Shown: positions 51,674 to 59,507 of the stretch, in pieces | Position numbering within the stretch: position 1 is the first letter of the stretch | How the letters are laid out: each line of letters begins with the position of its first letter | DNA from: Ochrobactrum teleogrylli | GTDB lineage: Bacteria; Pseudomonadota; Alphaproteobacteria; Rhizobiales; Rhizobiaceae | Assembly: GCF_006376685.1 (NCBI RefSeq) | Contig: NZ_VEWL01000002.1 | Span: 186,001-250,000, forward strand | Reading direction: 5' to 3' | DNA length: 64,000 nt | The notes under the pieces: model-generated | The model's database searches: none | Seen by the model: only the letters and a program-made list of their open reading frames with translations | Told to the model about the DNA's origin: nothing | Program-made: the position numbers and the translations under genes

Positions 51674-52383
51674 CACGCAGCCTCCAAATGCTTTTCTATG
51701 CTCGCCCAAGCCGCGTTTATGGCAGCAAGGCGCGCATTGGCAATAGCAATAAATTCGAGCGGCAAACCTTCGGCAACCAGCCGGTCGGGATGGTGCTGCT
51801 TGACCAGCGAACGGTAGCGGCTGCGCGCAGTATCAAACGACACCCCGCGTTCAAGACCCAGAATGGCATAAGGATCGCCCTCGCCACGCTGCACATGCCG
51901 GATCGCGATGCGGTCGAAGGCAACCTCGTCAAAGCCGAAAATACCGGCGACTTCGGTTAGAAATGCCAATTCCTTTTCATGGACATAGCCATCCGCCTTG
52001 GCGATATGAAACAGTCCGTCGAGAATATCTTCCAGAAGATGGCACTCGGTCTGGCCTTCCTGACAAAGTCCGGCCAGCTGGCGCGCATAGCTTTCGAAAC
52101 CCGCCACATCCTGCTTGGCCAGATCGTAAAGCCGGGCGACATGCGCGGTTTCTTCCTGCGGCACCGCAAAAATATCCTGGAAAGCGCGTATCTCGTCCTG
52201 CGTGACCACGCCGTCGGCCTTCGCCATTTTTGCGGAGAGCGCGATCATGGCAATCGAGAAGGCCACCCGCCTGCGCGTATCGGCATCGCCTTCAAAAACG
52301 GTGCGCACAGCCTCGATAACGCCTGTAATGGCGTTCGACGTCACTGACGCCACAAACTCACCGATGCGAACCCAAATCGACAT
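51673..52383 (-). CDS. TerB and J-domain protein (DjlA-like)
   Basis: 236 residues. A helical TerB domain (about 45-150, including MIALSAKMAKADGVVTQDEIRAFQDIF) precedes a J domain with HPD (YRSLVKQHHPDRLVAEGLP). DjlA-type proteins of alphaproteobacteria share this order; a membrane anchor like E. coli DjlA is not obvious. It should recruit DnaK. It is followed by the AmpD-like gene, an association seen across Rhizobiales. Confidence 0.85.
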   Translation of the reverse strand: MSIWVRIGEFVASVTSNAITGVIEAVRTVFEGDADTRRRVAFSIAMIALSAKMAKADGVVTQDEIRAFQDIFAVPQEETAHVARLYDLAKQDVAGFESYARQLAGLCQEGQTECHLLEDILDGLFHIAKADGYVHEKELAFLTEVAGIFGFDEVAFDRIAIRHVQRGEGDPYAILGLERGVSFDTARSRYRSLVKQHHPDRLVAEGLPLEFIAIANARLAAINAAWASIEKHLEAA

Positions 52384-52463
52384 GGGGCTTTTCTACAAAA
52401 TTCCGTCGCGGCTGGAAACCGCCTGCATGAAGCGAAGTCGAAAAAACAATGATTTATATGCGC

Positions 52464-52483
52464 TTATCACCGGTCTGTGATAA
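52464..52483. promoter_or_regulatory. 20-bp palindrome upstream of the TerB/J-domain gene
   Basis: TTATCAC (52464-52470), CGGTCT, GTGATAA (52477-52483): arms perfect, 81 bp before the TerB/J-domain start. It could be an operator. No regulator is known for it. Confidence 0.45.
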
Positions 52484-52537
52484 GAAATGCCCTGAACTGT
52501 TATGGTGTAAACCAAAAAAGGAGAACGCTGTTCCCAA

Positions 52538-52996
52538 TTAATTGGATTGAACGGCGTTCTGGCGTTCATTGAAGGAGCGTTGTGCCGTCGCGGCGGCAGC
52601 TTCTCCGGCGGCCTGGGCCTGCTCGGCATTTTGCCCGACAGCCTTTGCGGCAGATTCGGCATTAGTGCGGGCGCGTTCGATGGCAGCCGCCTGTTCTTCG
52701 GGCGTGGTCACGCCGGCGTCCTCGCGCAGTGCCTTGACGAGATCTGGCCCCTCTTTTTCCGATGCGCCTTCCGCTGGTGCGGCAGGCTGGGAAACAGCAG
52801 CGCCGTCCTGCGCCGGAGCGGCAGCCTTTTCCTCGTTGCCCTTGCCGCAAGCAGCAAGCGCAACCAGAACAATGGCGGCAACGAAAAACAGGGTGTTACG
52901 GTTCATGACCAAAGCCATAACCGAAGATAGCCTGCGTTTAAACACGGAAATCGCTTGCGCGCCGTCTTTCCCGTAAAATGCCGCGGGATCGTTCAT
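52538..52996 (-). CDS. Ala/Glu-rich lipoprotein, unknown
   Basis: 152 residues with a lipoprotein-like signal inside it (FFVAAIVLVALAACGKGNEE, lipobox LAAC). After the Cys comes an Ala/Gln/Glu-rich helical body. AGGAAG lies eight bases before ATG 52996; ATG 52906 would place the signal at the very N-terminus but has no good site. The first choice leaves 30 extra residues before the signal. I do not recognise a family. It lies beside a smaller lipoprotein gene on the same strand. Confidence 0.6.
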   Translation of the reverse strand: MNDPAAFYGKDGAQAISVFKRRLSSVMALVMNRNTLFFVAAIVLVALAACGKGNEEKAAAPAQDGAAVSQPAAPAEGASEKEGPDLVKALREDAGVTTPEEQAAAIERARTNAESAAKAVGQNAEQAQAAGEAAAATAQRSFNERQNAVQSN

Positions 52997-53019
52997 GCAT
53001 TACACTTCCTTCTGGGACA

Positions 53020-53049
53020 AATGGCGATCCAGTTTCCCGGATCGCCATT
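53020..53049. repeat. Perfect inverted repeat between two lipoprotein genes
   Basis: Arms AATGGCGATCC (53020-53030) and GGATCGCCATT (53039-53049), eight-base loop. It lies 24 bp upstream of the larger lipoprotein start. There is little T-run, so terminator function is weak; a folded leader or attenuator is possible. Confidence 0.75.
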
Positions 53050-53133
53050 CGTATGACGTTTACCACACGGGTCTATGACAGCTCACCAGCCGTAACTTGC
53101 CCGCGCTTTATTGATACAAAATAGCACCCGAGC

Positions 53134-53352
53134 TTAATTAGCAGGCGCAGTACCAGTACCGCCCGTACCCGTGCCCGGATTTGCCGGAGCCGGTGTTGCA
53201 GGCGTGGTGTTCGTATCATTGTTCGAAGGTGCGGCCGGCGTCGTCGGGGCCGGTGCCGGAGCGTTGCTTGCGCCGTCATCCTTCTTGTCGTTGCAGGCGG
53301 CAAGGCCCAGAAGCGATACAGCGGCAACAGATGTAATCAGAAACTTCTTCAT
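53134..53352 (-). CDS. Small Pro/Thr/Ala-rich lipoprotein
   Basis: 72 residues. A complete lipoprotein signal (MKKFLITSVAAVSLLGLAAC, residues 1-20; lipobox LAAC) is followed by a low-complexity tail of Pro, Ala, Thr, Asn and Gly ending TGTGGTGTAPAN. GGAG lies upstream of the ATG. It would be anchored to a membrane with a flexible tail. No function is known to me. Confidence 0.7.
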   Translation of the reverse strand: MKKFLITSVAAVSLLGLAACNDKKDDGASNAPAPAPTTPAAPSNNDTNTTPATPAPANPGTGTGGTGTAPAN

Positions 53353-53664
53353 TTTGGCTCTCCTTCCTAGCGTGGGTTGCTCGATCCGAGCTCATCCCTG
53401 TTGAGCATGGCGCAGTTTGCGCAGACACCCCTCTGCTCTTTTCATAGCTTTCTTCGTGTCCATCCGGCTTCTTACCGGTCGGGCACTTTTGCGGTTGGAT
53501 CAGGCACAGAACTCCTGTCGATACCCACCGTCACAAAAGAAAACGGCAGACCAAAGGAAAGGTTCTCTCAATTAGTCTTACTGTCCGTAATAAAACGCCA
53601 ATATTGCAGACACTTAATCCCGCATTTCCCAGTCAGAAGCGATCATTAGTCCGTCAATCCCCCA

Positions 53665-53681
53665 TGTCACAGCGGTGTCAT
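53665..53681 (+). promoter_or_regulatory. Candidate Pho box before btaA
   Basis: Direct repeats TGTCAC (53665-53670) and TGTCAT (53676-53681) stand 11 bp apart, the spacing of PhoB boxes in rhizobia (TGTCA repeats separated by four or five bases). It ends 57 bp before the btaA ATG. Position and spacing suggest a PhoB site; phosphate control of betaine lipids is established in Sinorhizobium. Confidence 0.75.
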
Positions 53682-53737
53682 GCCCCGTGTTTAACTTTTT
53701 TGAAACCAAGCACGGGATTCGTCCCAAAGGGGAATTC

Positions 53738-54973
53738 ATGGCCGACCAATCAGCCGACGGTACTATTCTGAAGCGTGCAGTAACCCAGAACCATGCGCTT
53801 TCCCGCGCGGGTTTTTCGGAACGATTGTTTGCCTGGCTCTTTAAGGGGCTGGTCTATCCGCAAATCTGGGAAGATCCGGATGTGGACATGGCGGCCCTCG
53901 CCATTCAGCCCGGTCATCGCATCGTCACTATCGCGTCTGGCGGCTGTAACGCGCTTTCCTATCTCACCGCCGATCCCGCCCGCGTCGAGGCCGTTGATCT
54001 CAACGAGGCTCATGTCGCCTTCAACCGGCTGAAGCTGGCCGCGCTCAAGAACCTGCCAGATTACAGCGCCTTTTACCGCTTCTATGGCAAGGCTGACGAC
54101 AAGACCAATCTGGCTGCCTATAAGCGCTTCGTGCGTCCGCATCTTGATGCCGAAAGCCGCGCTTACTGGGAAAAGCGCAAGTGGAACGGTCGCCAGCGCA
54201 TTTCCATCTTCTGGCGCGATCTTTACCGTCACGGCCTGCTCGGCGTATTCATCGGCATGGGCCATCGCGTGGCGCGGCTCTATGGCATTGATCCGCGCGA
54301 TATTCTCAAATCGCGCAGCATGGAAGAACAGCGCAGCTTCTTCGACACCGCACTTGCGCCCTTGTTCGAAAAACGCATGGTGCGCTGGGCAACCGCACGC
54401 AAATCCTCGCTGTTCGGTCTTGGCATTCCGCCCCAGCAATATGATGCGCTGGCCACCGCCGGAAACGGCAATATGGCCGAGGTGCTGCGCAGCCGCCTTG
54501 AAAAGCTCGCCTGCGGCTTTCCGCTGACGGAAAACTACTTTGCCTGGCAGGCTTTCGGACGCGGCTATAGCGGCAACGAAGAAACCGGCCCTCTGCCGCC
54601 TTATCTGTCGCGCGCCAATTTCGAAACAGTCCGCGCCCGCGCCGGCCGCATGACGGTGCAGAACGCCAATTACACCGACTTTCTGGCCGCCAAACCCGCC
54701 GCATCGGTGGATCGCTATATCCTTCTCGACGCGCAAGACTGGATGAACGACAGCCAGCTGAATGCCGTTTGGAGCGAAATCACACGCACTGCCGCACCGG
54801 GCGCTCGCGTGATTTTCCGCACTGCCGCCGAGCCGAGCCTGCTGCCCGGTCGCGTCGCGCCGGAAATTCTCGACCACTGGGAATACCGCGAAGACGAATC
54901 CCGCGCATTGCATGACCGCGACCGCTCGTCGATTTATGGCGGCTTTCACCTTTATGTCCTGAAGGACGCGTGA
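53738..54973 (+). CDS. btaA: BtaA-like S-adenosylmethionine:diacylglycerol 3-amino-3-carboxypropyl transferase
   Basis: 411 residues from ATG 53738, with AAAGGGGAA upstream. It is a DUF3419-type protein: LVYPQIWEDPDVDM, RIVTIASGGCNALSYL, VEAVDLNEAHVAFNRLKLAAL, then a C-terminal half with FGLGIPPQQYDAL and the last block YILLDAQDWMND. It transfers the aminocarboxypropyl group of SAM to diacylglycerol as the first step to diacylglyceryl-trimethylhomoserine (DGTS). Length matches known BtaA. btaB follows after one base. The upstream Pho box suggests induction in phosphate starvation. Confidence 0.9.
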   Translation: MADQSADGTILKRAVTQNHALSRAGFSERLFAWLFKGLVYPQIWEDPDVDMAALAIQPGHRIVTIASGGCNALSYLTADPARVEAVDLNEAHVAFNRLKLAALKNLPDYSAFYRFYGKADDKTNLAAYKRFVRPHLDAESRAYWEKRKWNGRQRISIFWRDLYRHGLLGVFIGMGHRVARLYGIDPRDILKSRSMEEQRSFFDTALAPLFEKRMVRWATARKSSLFGLGIPPQQYDALATAGNGNMAEVLRSRLEKLACGFPLTENYFAWQAFGRGYSGNEETGPLPPYLSRANFETVRARAGRMTVQNANYTDFLAAKPAASVDRYILLDAQDWMNDSQLNAVWSEITRTAAPGARVIFRTAAEPSLLPGRVAPEILDHWEYREDESRALHDRDRSSIYGGFHLYVLKDA

Positions 54974-54974
54974 C

Positions 54975-55661
54975 ATGCTGCAAAATACTGAAGGCACGCA
55001 GGGCAACAGTCAGGGCGCAAGTCATGCGCGGCTGATGGACCGGGTCTATCGCCGCCAGCGCCACTTTTATGATGCGACCCGCAAATATTACCTGCTGGGG
55101 CGCGACGAGATGATCGCGACGCTCAATGTGCCGGACGGCGGCAGCGTTCTGGAAATCGGTTGCGGCACGGGCCGCAACCTCGTCAAGACGGCCGAACACT
55201 ACCCCGATGCCAAACTCTATGGCATCGATATTTCAGCAGAAATGCTGGATACGGCCCGCAGTGCCGCCAAACGTGCGGGCATCGAAAGCCGCACCCGGCT
55301 GGAACGCGCCGATGCGGCGCAGTTCGATCCCGAACAGCTTTTCCATCAAACAGGCTTCGACCGTATCTTCATTTCCTATGCCATATCGATGATCCCGCAA
55401 TGGCAATCGGTCATCCGCGAGAGCATTCGCCATCTGGCGCCACAAGGCGAGTTGCATATCGTCGATTTCGGCGATCAAAGCCGCCTGCCCCGATGGTTCA
55501 AGCGCGGGCTCTATAAATGGCTCGACTGGTTTCATGTCACGCCGCGTCAGGACATGTTCGCCGTGTGCGAATGGCTTGCTGCCGAACGCGGCCTCACAGT
55601 GGAACGCCGCGTGCTTTATCGCGGCTTTGCGTGGATCGCCGTCATCCGGGCTTTTGCATAA
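54975..55661 (+). CDS. btaB: BtaB-like SAM N-methyltransferase
   Basis: 228 residues. The class I methyltransferase motif VLEIGCGTGRNLVKTAE, acidic residue in YGIDISAEMLD, and the VDFGDQSRLPRWFKRGLYKWLDWF segment are visible. BtaB adds three methyl groups to diacylglyceryl-homoserine to finish DGTS. The distance to btaA (1 bp) and the pairing fit the btaAB operon. It acts at the inner membrane. Confidence 0.88.
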   Translation: MLQNTEGTQGNSQGASHARLMDRVYRRQRHFYDATRKYYLLGRDEMIATLNVPDGGSVLEIGCGTGRNLVKTAEHYPDAKLYGIDISAEMLDTARSAAKRAGIESRTRLERADAAQFDPEQLFHQTGFDRIFISYAISMIPQWQSVIRESIRHLAPQGELHIVDFGDQSRLPRWFKRGLYKWLDWFHVTPRQDMFAVCEWLAAERGLTVERRVLYRGFAWIAVIRAFA

Positions 55662-55752
55662 AATTAGGAGCAACAACGCCACAGGCTGGTGACGACCGGG
55701 TGCGGATCGCGTAACCGTTGTAGGGACTGATTCGCGACACCGGAAACCCTGC

Positions 55753-56613
55753 ATGAAACGTCTCATGAGCCGTCTGGCCAGCCGCAATTTTCTTGGCCCC
55801 TGCTTTGCCTCCTGCATGGGCGTTTTTCTGCTTTCGGCCTGTACGACAGTGGATTACGATTTTTCCGATGTGAAAAAGAACGGCACGGTCGCCCGCATCC
55901 CACCTCCATCGGGATCGGTGAAGGCGCCGCGCTTCGGCGACCGCGATCCGCATGACTGGACCGGCAAGACGCCCTGGCACTATCCGATCCACGGCACTGA
56001 CGTTTCGAAATACCAGACCAGTGTGGACTGGAGCGCGGTCCGCGCCAGCGGCATTTCCTTTGCCTTTATCAAAGCGACGGAAGGCGGCGACCGTCTGGAC
56101 GACCGCTTTGCCCAACACTGGAATGGCACACGCGAGGCGGGCATTCCCCGCAGCGCCTATCATTTCTATTATTTCTGCCGTCCGGCCATCGAACAGGCGC
56201 GCTGGTATATTCAGAACGTGCCGCGCGACCCGTCCGCGCTGCCGCCCGTTCTCGACATGGAATGGAACCCGCAATCGCCGACCTGCAAATTGCGGCCCAA
56301 TGCGGCGGTTGTGCGCAAGGAAATGCGCATCTTCCTTTCAGCGCTCGAAAAGCATTACGGCAAGCGTCCGATCATCTACACGACCGTCGATTTCTTCGAC
56401 GATAACGACCTGCGCCAGCTTCCAGACTATCCGTTCTGGCTGCGCTCGGTCGCGGGCCACCCGGACGAAAAATACGGCCCGCATCCGTGGACTTTCTGGC
56501 AATATACCGGCACGGGCAGCATTCCGGGCATCAAGGGCGACGCGGATATCAATGTCTTCGCGGGCGACGCAGCCACATGGAAAAAGTGGCTGGAAAGCAA
56601 CAAGGGCCGTTAA
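55753..56613 (+). CDS. Glycoside hydrolase family 25 (lysozyme) lipoprotein
   Basis: 286 residues. Lipoprotein signal with lipobox LSAC (about residues 27-30). Family 25 features: HGTDVSKYQTSVDWSAV, FIKATEGGDRLDDRF, HFYYFCRP, catalytic PPVLDMEWNPQ (D and E), IYTTVDFF and FWQYTGTGSIPGIKGDADINVF. It would hydrolyse muramoyl bonds at the outer membrane or periplasm. It follows btaAB by 91 bp. Confidence 0.92.
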   Translation: MKRLMSRLASRNFLGPCFASCMGVFLLSACTTVDYDFSDVKKNGTVARIPPPSGSVKAPRFGDRDPHDWTGKTPWHYPIHGTDVSKYQTSVDWSAVRASGISFAFIKATEGGDRLDDRFAQHWNGTREAGIPRSAYHFYYFCRPAIEQARWYIQNVPRDPSALPPVLDMEWNPQSPTCKLRPNAAVVRKEMRIFLSALEKHYGKRPIIYTTVDFFDDNDLRQLPDYPFWLRSVAGHPDEKYGPHPWTFWQYTGTGSIPGIKGDADINVFAGDAATWKKWLESNKGR

Positions 56614-56733
56614 GACGGGCCCGTTTGGCTGATCGCACCAAGTTTTGCTTCATTTCCGGGTCTTGTTGGGGCAATAGCTTTAACAATTCCCGGAAGGGCA
56701 AGCCTGTGCCCTGCAAAATAGTGTGAGTTACCG

Positions 56734-57972
56734 ATGAAGTTTGTTGCTTCCATCATGACAGCCGCCCTGCTCGCTTCGACCGCTGTGTCGCATGCGCAGA
56801 CCGCCAGTGCGTCTCCGGCACCTGCGGCTCCGGCTGAAACTGCCGTGAACATGCCCAAGCCCGAATGCGAAACCGATCTCGGCCAGTGGGTCGAAAATCT
56901 GGCCAAGGAAGCGCGTGAAGCTGGCGTCGGCGACAAGGGCATCAGCGAGCTGCACAAGGCCTCGCTTGAACAGAAGGTGCTCGACCGGGATCGCAAGCAG
57001 ACCGTCTTCAACCTGACCTTCACCGAATTTTCCAAGCGCCTCATCTCCGAAGCGCGCCTGAAAAAAGGCCAGGAAAATCTGGTCAAATATGCCGATGTCT
57101 TCAAGAAAGTCGAAGACACCTATGGCGTGCCGGGTCCCGTTCTCGCTGCCTTCTGGGGCCTTGAAACCGACTACGGCGCGATTCAGGGCGATTTCGACAC
57201 GCTGAATGCGCTTGTTACCCTTTCCTACGACTGCCGCCGCCCGGACCTTTTCCGTCCGCAGCTGATCGCGCTGCTCAAGCTGTTCGACACGGGCGTTGTC
57301 GATGCGAGCACGACCGGCGCATGGGCTGGCGAAATCGGCATGATGCAGCTTCTGCCCAAGGATTATCTGGAGCGCGGCGTCGATGGCGACGGTGACGGCA
57401 AGGTCGATCTGAAGAACAGCGTTCCCGACGCCATGATGACCGCCGGTCGCATGATTTCGGAACTTGGCTGGAAACGCGGCCAGCCGTGGCTGGAAGAAGT
57501 GCGCATCACCAAGGATTTGCCTTGGGAAGAAGCCATCCGCACCAACCGCAAGCCGCACTCCTGGTGGGCCGCGCAGGGCGTGACCGGCCTGAAGGGTCCG
57601 CTTGGGCCGGATGACGGCGATGCCTCGCTGCTGCTGCCGCTGGGCCGCAAGGGCCCGGCCTTCCTGTCCTATGCGAATTTCGACGTCTTCGTCGAATGGA
57701 ACAAATCCATCGTCTACGCCACAACCGCAGCCTATTTTGCGACCCGCCTCGCGGGTGCACCTGCATTCGATCCCGGCAATCCAATTCCGGGTCTGACGCA
57801 GGACCAGATGAAGGAGCTGCAAACCAAGCTTCAGGCGCGCGGCTATGATATGGGCGCGAAGATCGACGGCGTTTACGGTCTCCTGACCCGCGATGCCGTG
57901 CGCGCCGAACAGATGCGGCTTGGCATGCCGGCCGATTCCTGGCCAACCCAGGAGCTGCTGGACAAGCTCTGA
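56734..57972 (+). CDS. MltB-type lytic murein transglycosylase
   Basis: 412 residues with signal peptide 1-20 (AALLASTAVSHAQ). The SLT_2 domain has the catalytic Glu of FWGLETDYGAIQGDFDTLNAL, GEIGMMQLLPKDYLERGVDGDGDGKVDLKNSVPD, and a PG_binding_1 domain at the C-terminus (LTQDQMKELQTKLQARGYD). The DGDGDGK stretch resembles a calcium-binding loop. It cleaves the glycan chain to 1,6-anhydro-muropeptides. An independent terminator follows at 57984. Confidence 0.93.
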   Translation: MKFVASIMTAALLASTAVSHAQTASASPAPAAPAETAVNMPKPECETDLGQWVENLAKEAREAGVGDKGISELHKASLEQKVLDRDRKQTVFNLTFTEFSKRLISEARLKKGQENLVKYADVFKKVEDTYGVPGPVLAAFWGLETDYGAIQGDFDTLNALVTLSYDCRRPDLFRPQLIALLKLFDTGVVDASTTGAWAGEIGMMQLLPKDYLERGVDGDGDGKVDLKNSVPDAMMTAGRMISELGWKRGQPWLEEVRITKDLPWEEAIRTNRKPHSWWAAQGVTGLKGPLGPDDGDASLLLPLGRKGPAFLSYANFDVFVEWNKSIVYATTAAYFATRLAGAPAFDPGNPIPGLTQDQMKELQTKLQARGYDMGAKIDGVYGLLTRDAVRAEQMRLGMPADSWPTQELLDKL

Positions 57973-57983
57973 GTCACACAATG

Positions 57984-58012
57984 AAGGCGCGGGCTAATCC
58001 CCGCGCCTTTTC
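57984..58012 (+). terminator. Terminator after the MltB-type gene
   Basis: GGCGCGGG stem with CCCCGCGCC, five-base loop, then TTTTCC. It starts 12 bp after the stop. Confidence 0.88.
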
Positions 58013-58045
58013 CTTTCCGACACCCTGACCGCGAATGCCTGCCTC

Positions 58046-58981
58046 ATGCTCACCACCCTGATCGTCGTCCTGCCCGTATTTGCGCTGATTTTTTCCGGCT
58101 GGGGGGCGTTCAAGCTGAAAATACTGGGACCGCACGCCATAGCAGAGCTGAACCGCTTCGTGGTTTATCTGGCGCTGCCTGCGCTGCTGTTCGACATCAT
58201 GGCCAACACCCATGGCAGCGAACTCTGGCAACCGGGCTTCATCGCCGTCTTCCTCTTGAGCAGCGCCGTCGCCTTCGTCCTGCCCTTTCTGGTGCGGCTG
58301 CGCGGAAAGCTGCCGCTTGCCGACACCGCGCTGGACGGCCTCAATGCCGCCTATCCCAATACCGGCTATATGGGCATTCCGCTGTCGATGATCGCTTTCG
58401 GTTCCGGCGTTCTGGCTGCAACCACCATTTCCATCATCATCACCGTTTGCGTGACTTTCGCCTTTGCAATCGTGCTGATCGAGATCGGCCTGCAAACCGA
58501 GAAGAAGCCGTTTCATCTCGTCTGGAAAGTCGTCCGTTCGCTTATCCGCAATCCGCTGCTTTTTGCACCGGCGCTTGGCGCGATATTTTCTTTCCTCGGG
58601 CTGACGATCCCCGCCCCCGCCGAAACTTTCCTGAAAATGCTCGGCGGCGCAGCATCGCCCTGCGCGCTCGTGGCGCTTGGCCTGTTCCTCGCGCAATCGC
58701 GCAAGGTCGAACGCGAAAGCGTCAACGCCATTGCATTCCTCGTGTCGATCAAGCTGATCGTCCAGCCACTCGCCACATGGCTGCTCGCGGTCTATGTCTT
58801 CGGATTGCCGCCGCTGATGGCGGAAAGTGCCGCCCTTCTCGCCGCCTTGCCGACGGGCACCGGCCCTTTCATGCTCGCCGAACATTACCGGCGCGAGGCG
58901 GCCATCACCTCCAACGTCATTCTCTATTCGACGGTAATTTCGGTGGTAACACTCTCCGCCTATCTGGCTTTGATCCGCTGA
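58046..58981 (+). CDS. AEC (auxin-efflux-carrier) family transporter
   Basis: 311 residues with about ten hydrophobic segments. Features: ALIFSGWGAFKLKILGPHAIAELNRFVVYLALPALLF at the N-terminus, YPNTGYMGIPLSMIAFG in the middle and ALPTGTGPFMLAEHYRREA near the C-terminus, all AEC markers. AEC members move malate, malonate or other acids; the substrate here is not evident. ATG 58046; weak site upstream. Confidence 0.87.
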   Translation: MLTTLIVVLPVFALIFSGWGAFKLKILGPHAIAELNRFVVYLALPALLFDIMANTHGSELWQPGFIAVFLLSSAVAFVLPFLVRLRGKLPLADTALDGLNAAYPNTGYMGIPLSMIAFGSGVLAATTISIIITVCVTFAFAIVLIEIGLQTEKKPFHLVWKVVRSLIRNPLLFAPALGAIFSFLGLTIPAPAETFLKMLGGAASPCALVALGLFLAQSRKVERESVNAIAFLVSIKLIVQPLATWLLAVYVFGLPPLMAESAALLAALPTGTGPFMLAEHYRREAAITSNVILYSTVISVVTLSAYLALIR

Positions 58982-59263
58982 TAAAAAGCGGGATTTCGCA
59001 TAGGCGCATTGTAGAAGCGGATTGTGGGAATTGTGGCTATTTCCCTGTAAATCCTGTCAGTTCTGTGTCTTTTTCATGAAATGTGAACAGATTTTTCAGG
59101 TCAAAAATTTCAATAACTTAGGTGGTAAACAGAAGGTTTTTTTCGCAATCACGCCAGGTTGCAGCACGAAATCTTCTTTTGTTCTCGGCTTTTTGCGCTT
59201 AGATTCCAGTCTCTACCAGCGCGCACCGGACGCTTGTCTGGCGCATATGAAGGAGACAGACCG
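58982..59263. other. 282-bp AT-rich interval
   Basis: No gene found. It is AT-richer than its surroundings and holds the upstream region of the 28-residue gene. No clear -35/-10 pair or hairpin could be fixed. Confidence 0.4.
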
Positions 59264-59350
59264 ATGGGACTGACACGATCTTTGAATGTCCTCATGATCT
59301 GTGCAGCATTTGCATTTGTTGCAGCGTTGATAGCAGGCGTCATACCGTAA
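59264..59350 (+). CDS. 28-residue membrane peptide
   Basis: ATG 59264, with AAGGAG eight bases upstream, opens 28 codons to TAA 59348-59350. The product, MGLTRSLNVLMICAAFAFVA then ALIAGVIP, is a single hydrophobic segment with a short basic N-terminus. It looks like a one-pass membrane peptide. No family is recognised. The strong ribosome-binding site and the codon choice support it, but length alone gives little statistical weight. Confidence 0.55.
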   Translation: MGLTRSLNVLMICAAFAFVAALIAGVIP

Positions 59351-59371
59351 AGCAGACGCGAAGTTACTTTT

Positions 59372-59422
59372 AAAGCATGTCTTTTTCCCAAAACCGGGAC
59401 CCACTTTTGGGAGACATGCTTT
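59372..59422. repeat. Intergenic palindrome, element D
   Basis: Nested arms: AAAGCATGTC (59372-59381) with GACATGCTTT (59413-59422), and TCCCAAAA with TTTTGGGA inside. It lies between the small membrane peptide and metF. This type of palindrome is common in Rhizobiales. Confidence 0.8.
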
Positions 59423-59472
59423 GACCAATACGGCGACACAGGTTTCGAGGATAGACCGGTCTCGCAAGAAAC

Positions 59473-59500
59473 AGAAAGCCCGCCATTTCGGCGGGCTTTC
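59473..59500. terminator. Bidirectional terminator after metF
   Basis: AGAAAGCCCGCC, ATTT, CGGCGGGCTTTCT. It stands seven bases past the metF stop (59508); the same stem could end the membrane-peptide transcript from the other side. Confidence 0.85.
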
Positions 59501-59507
59501 TTTATTT

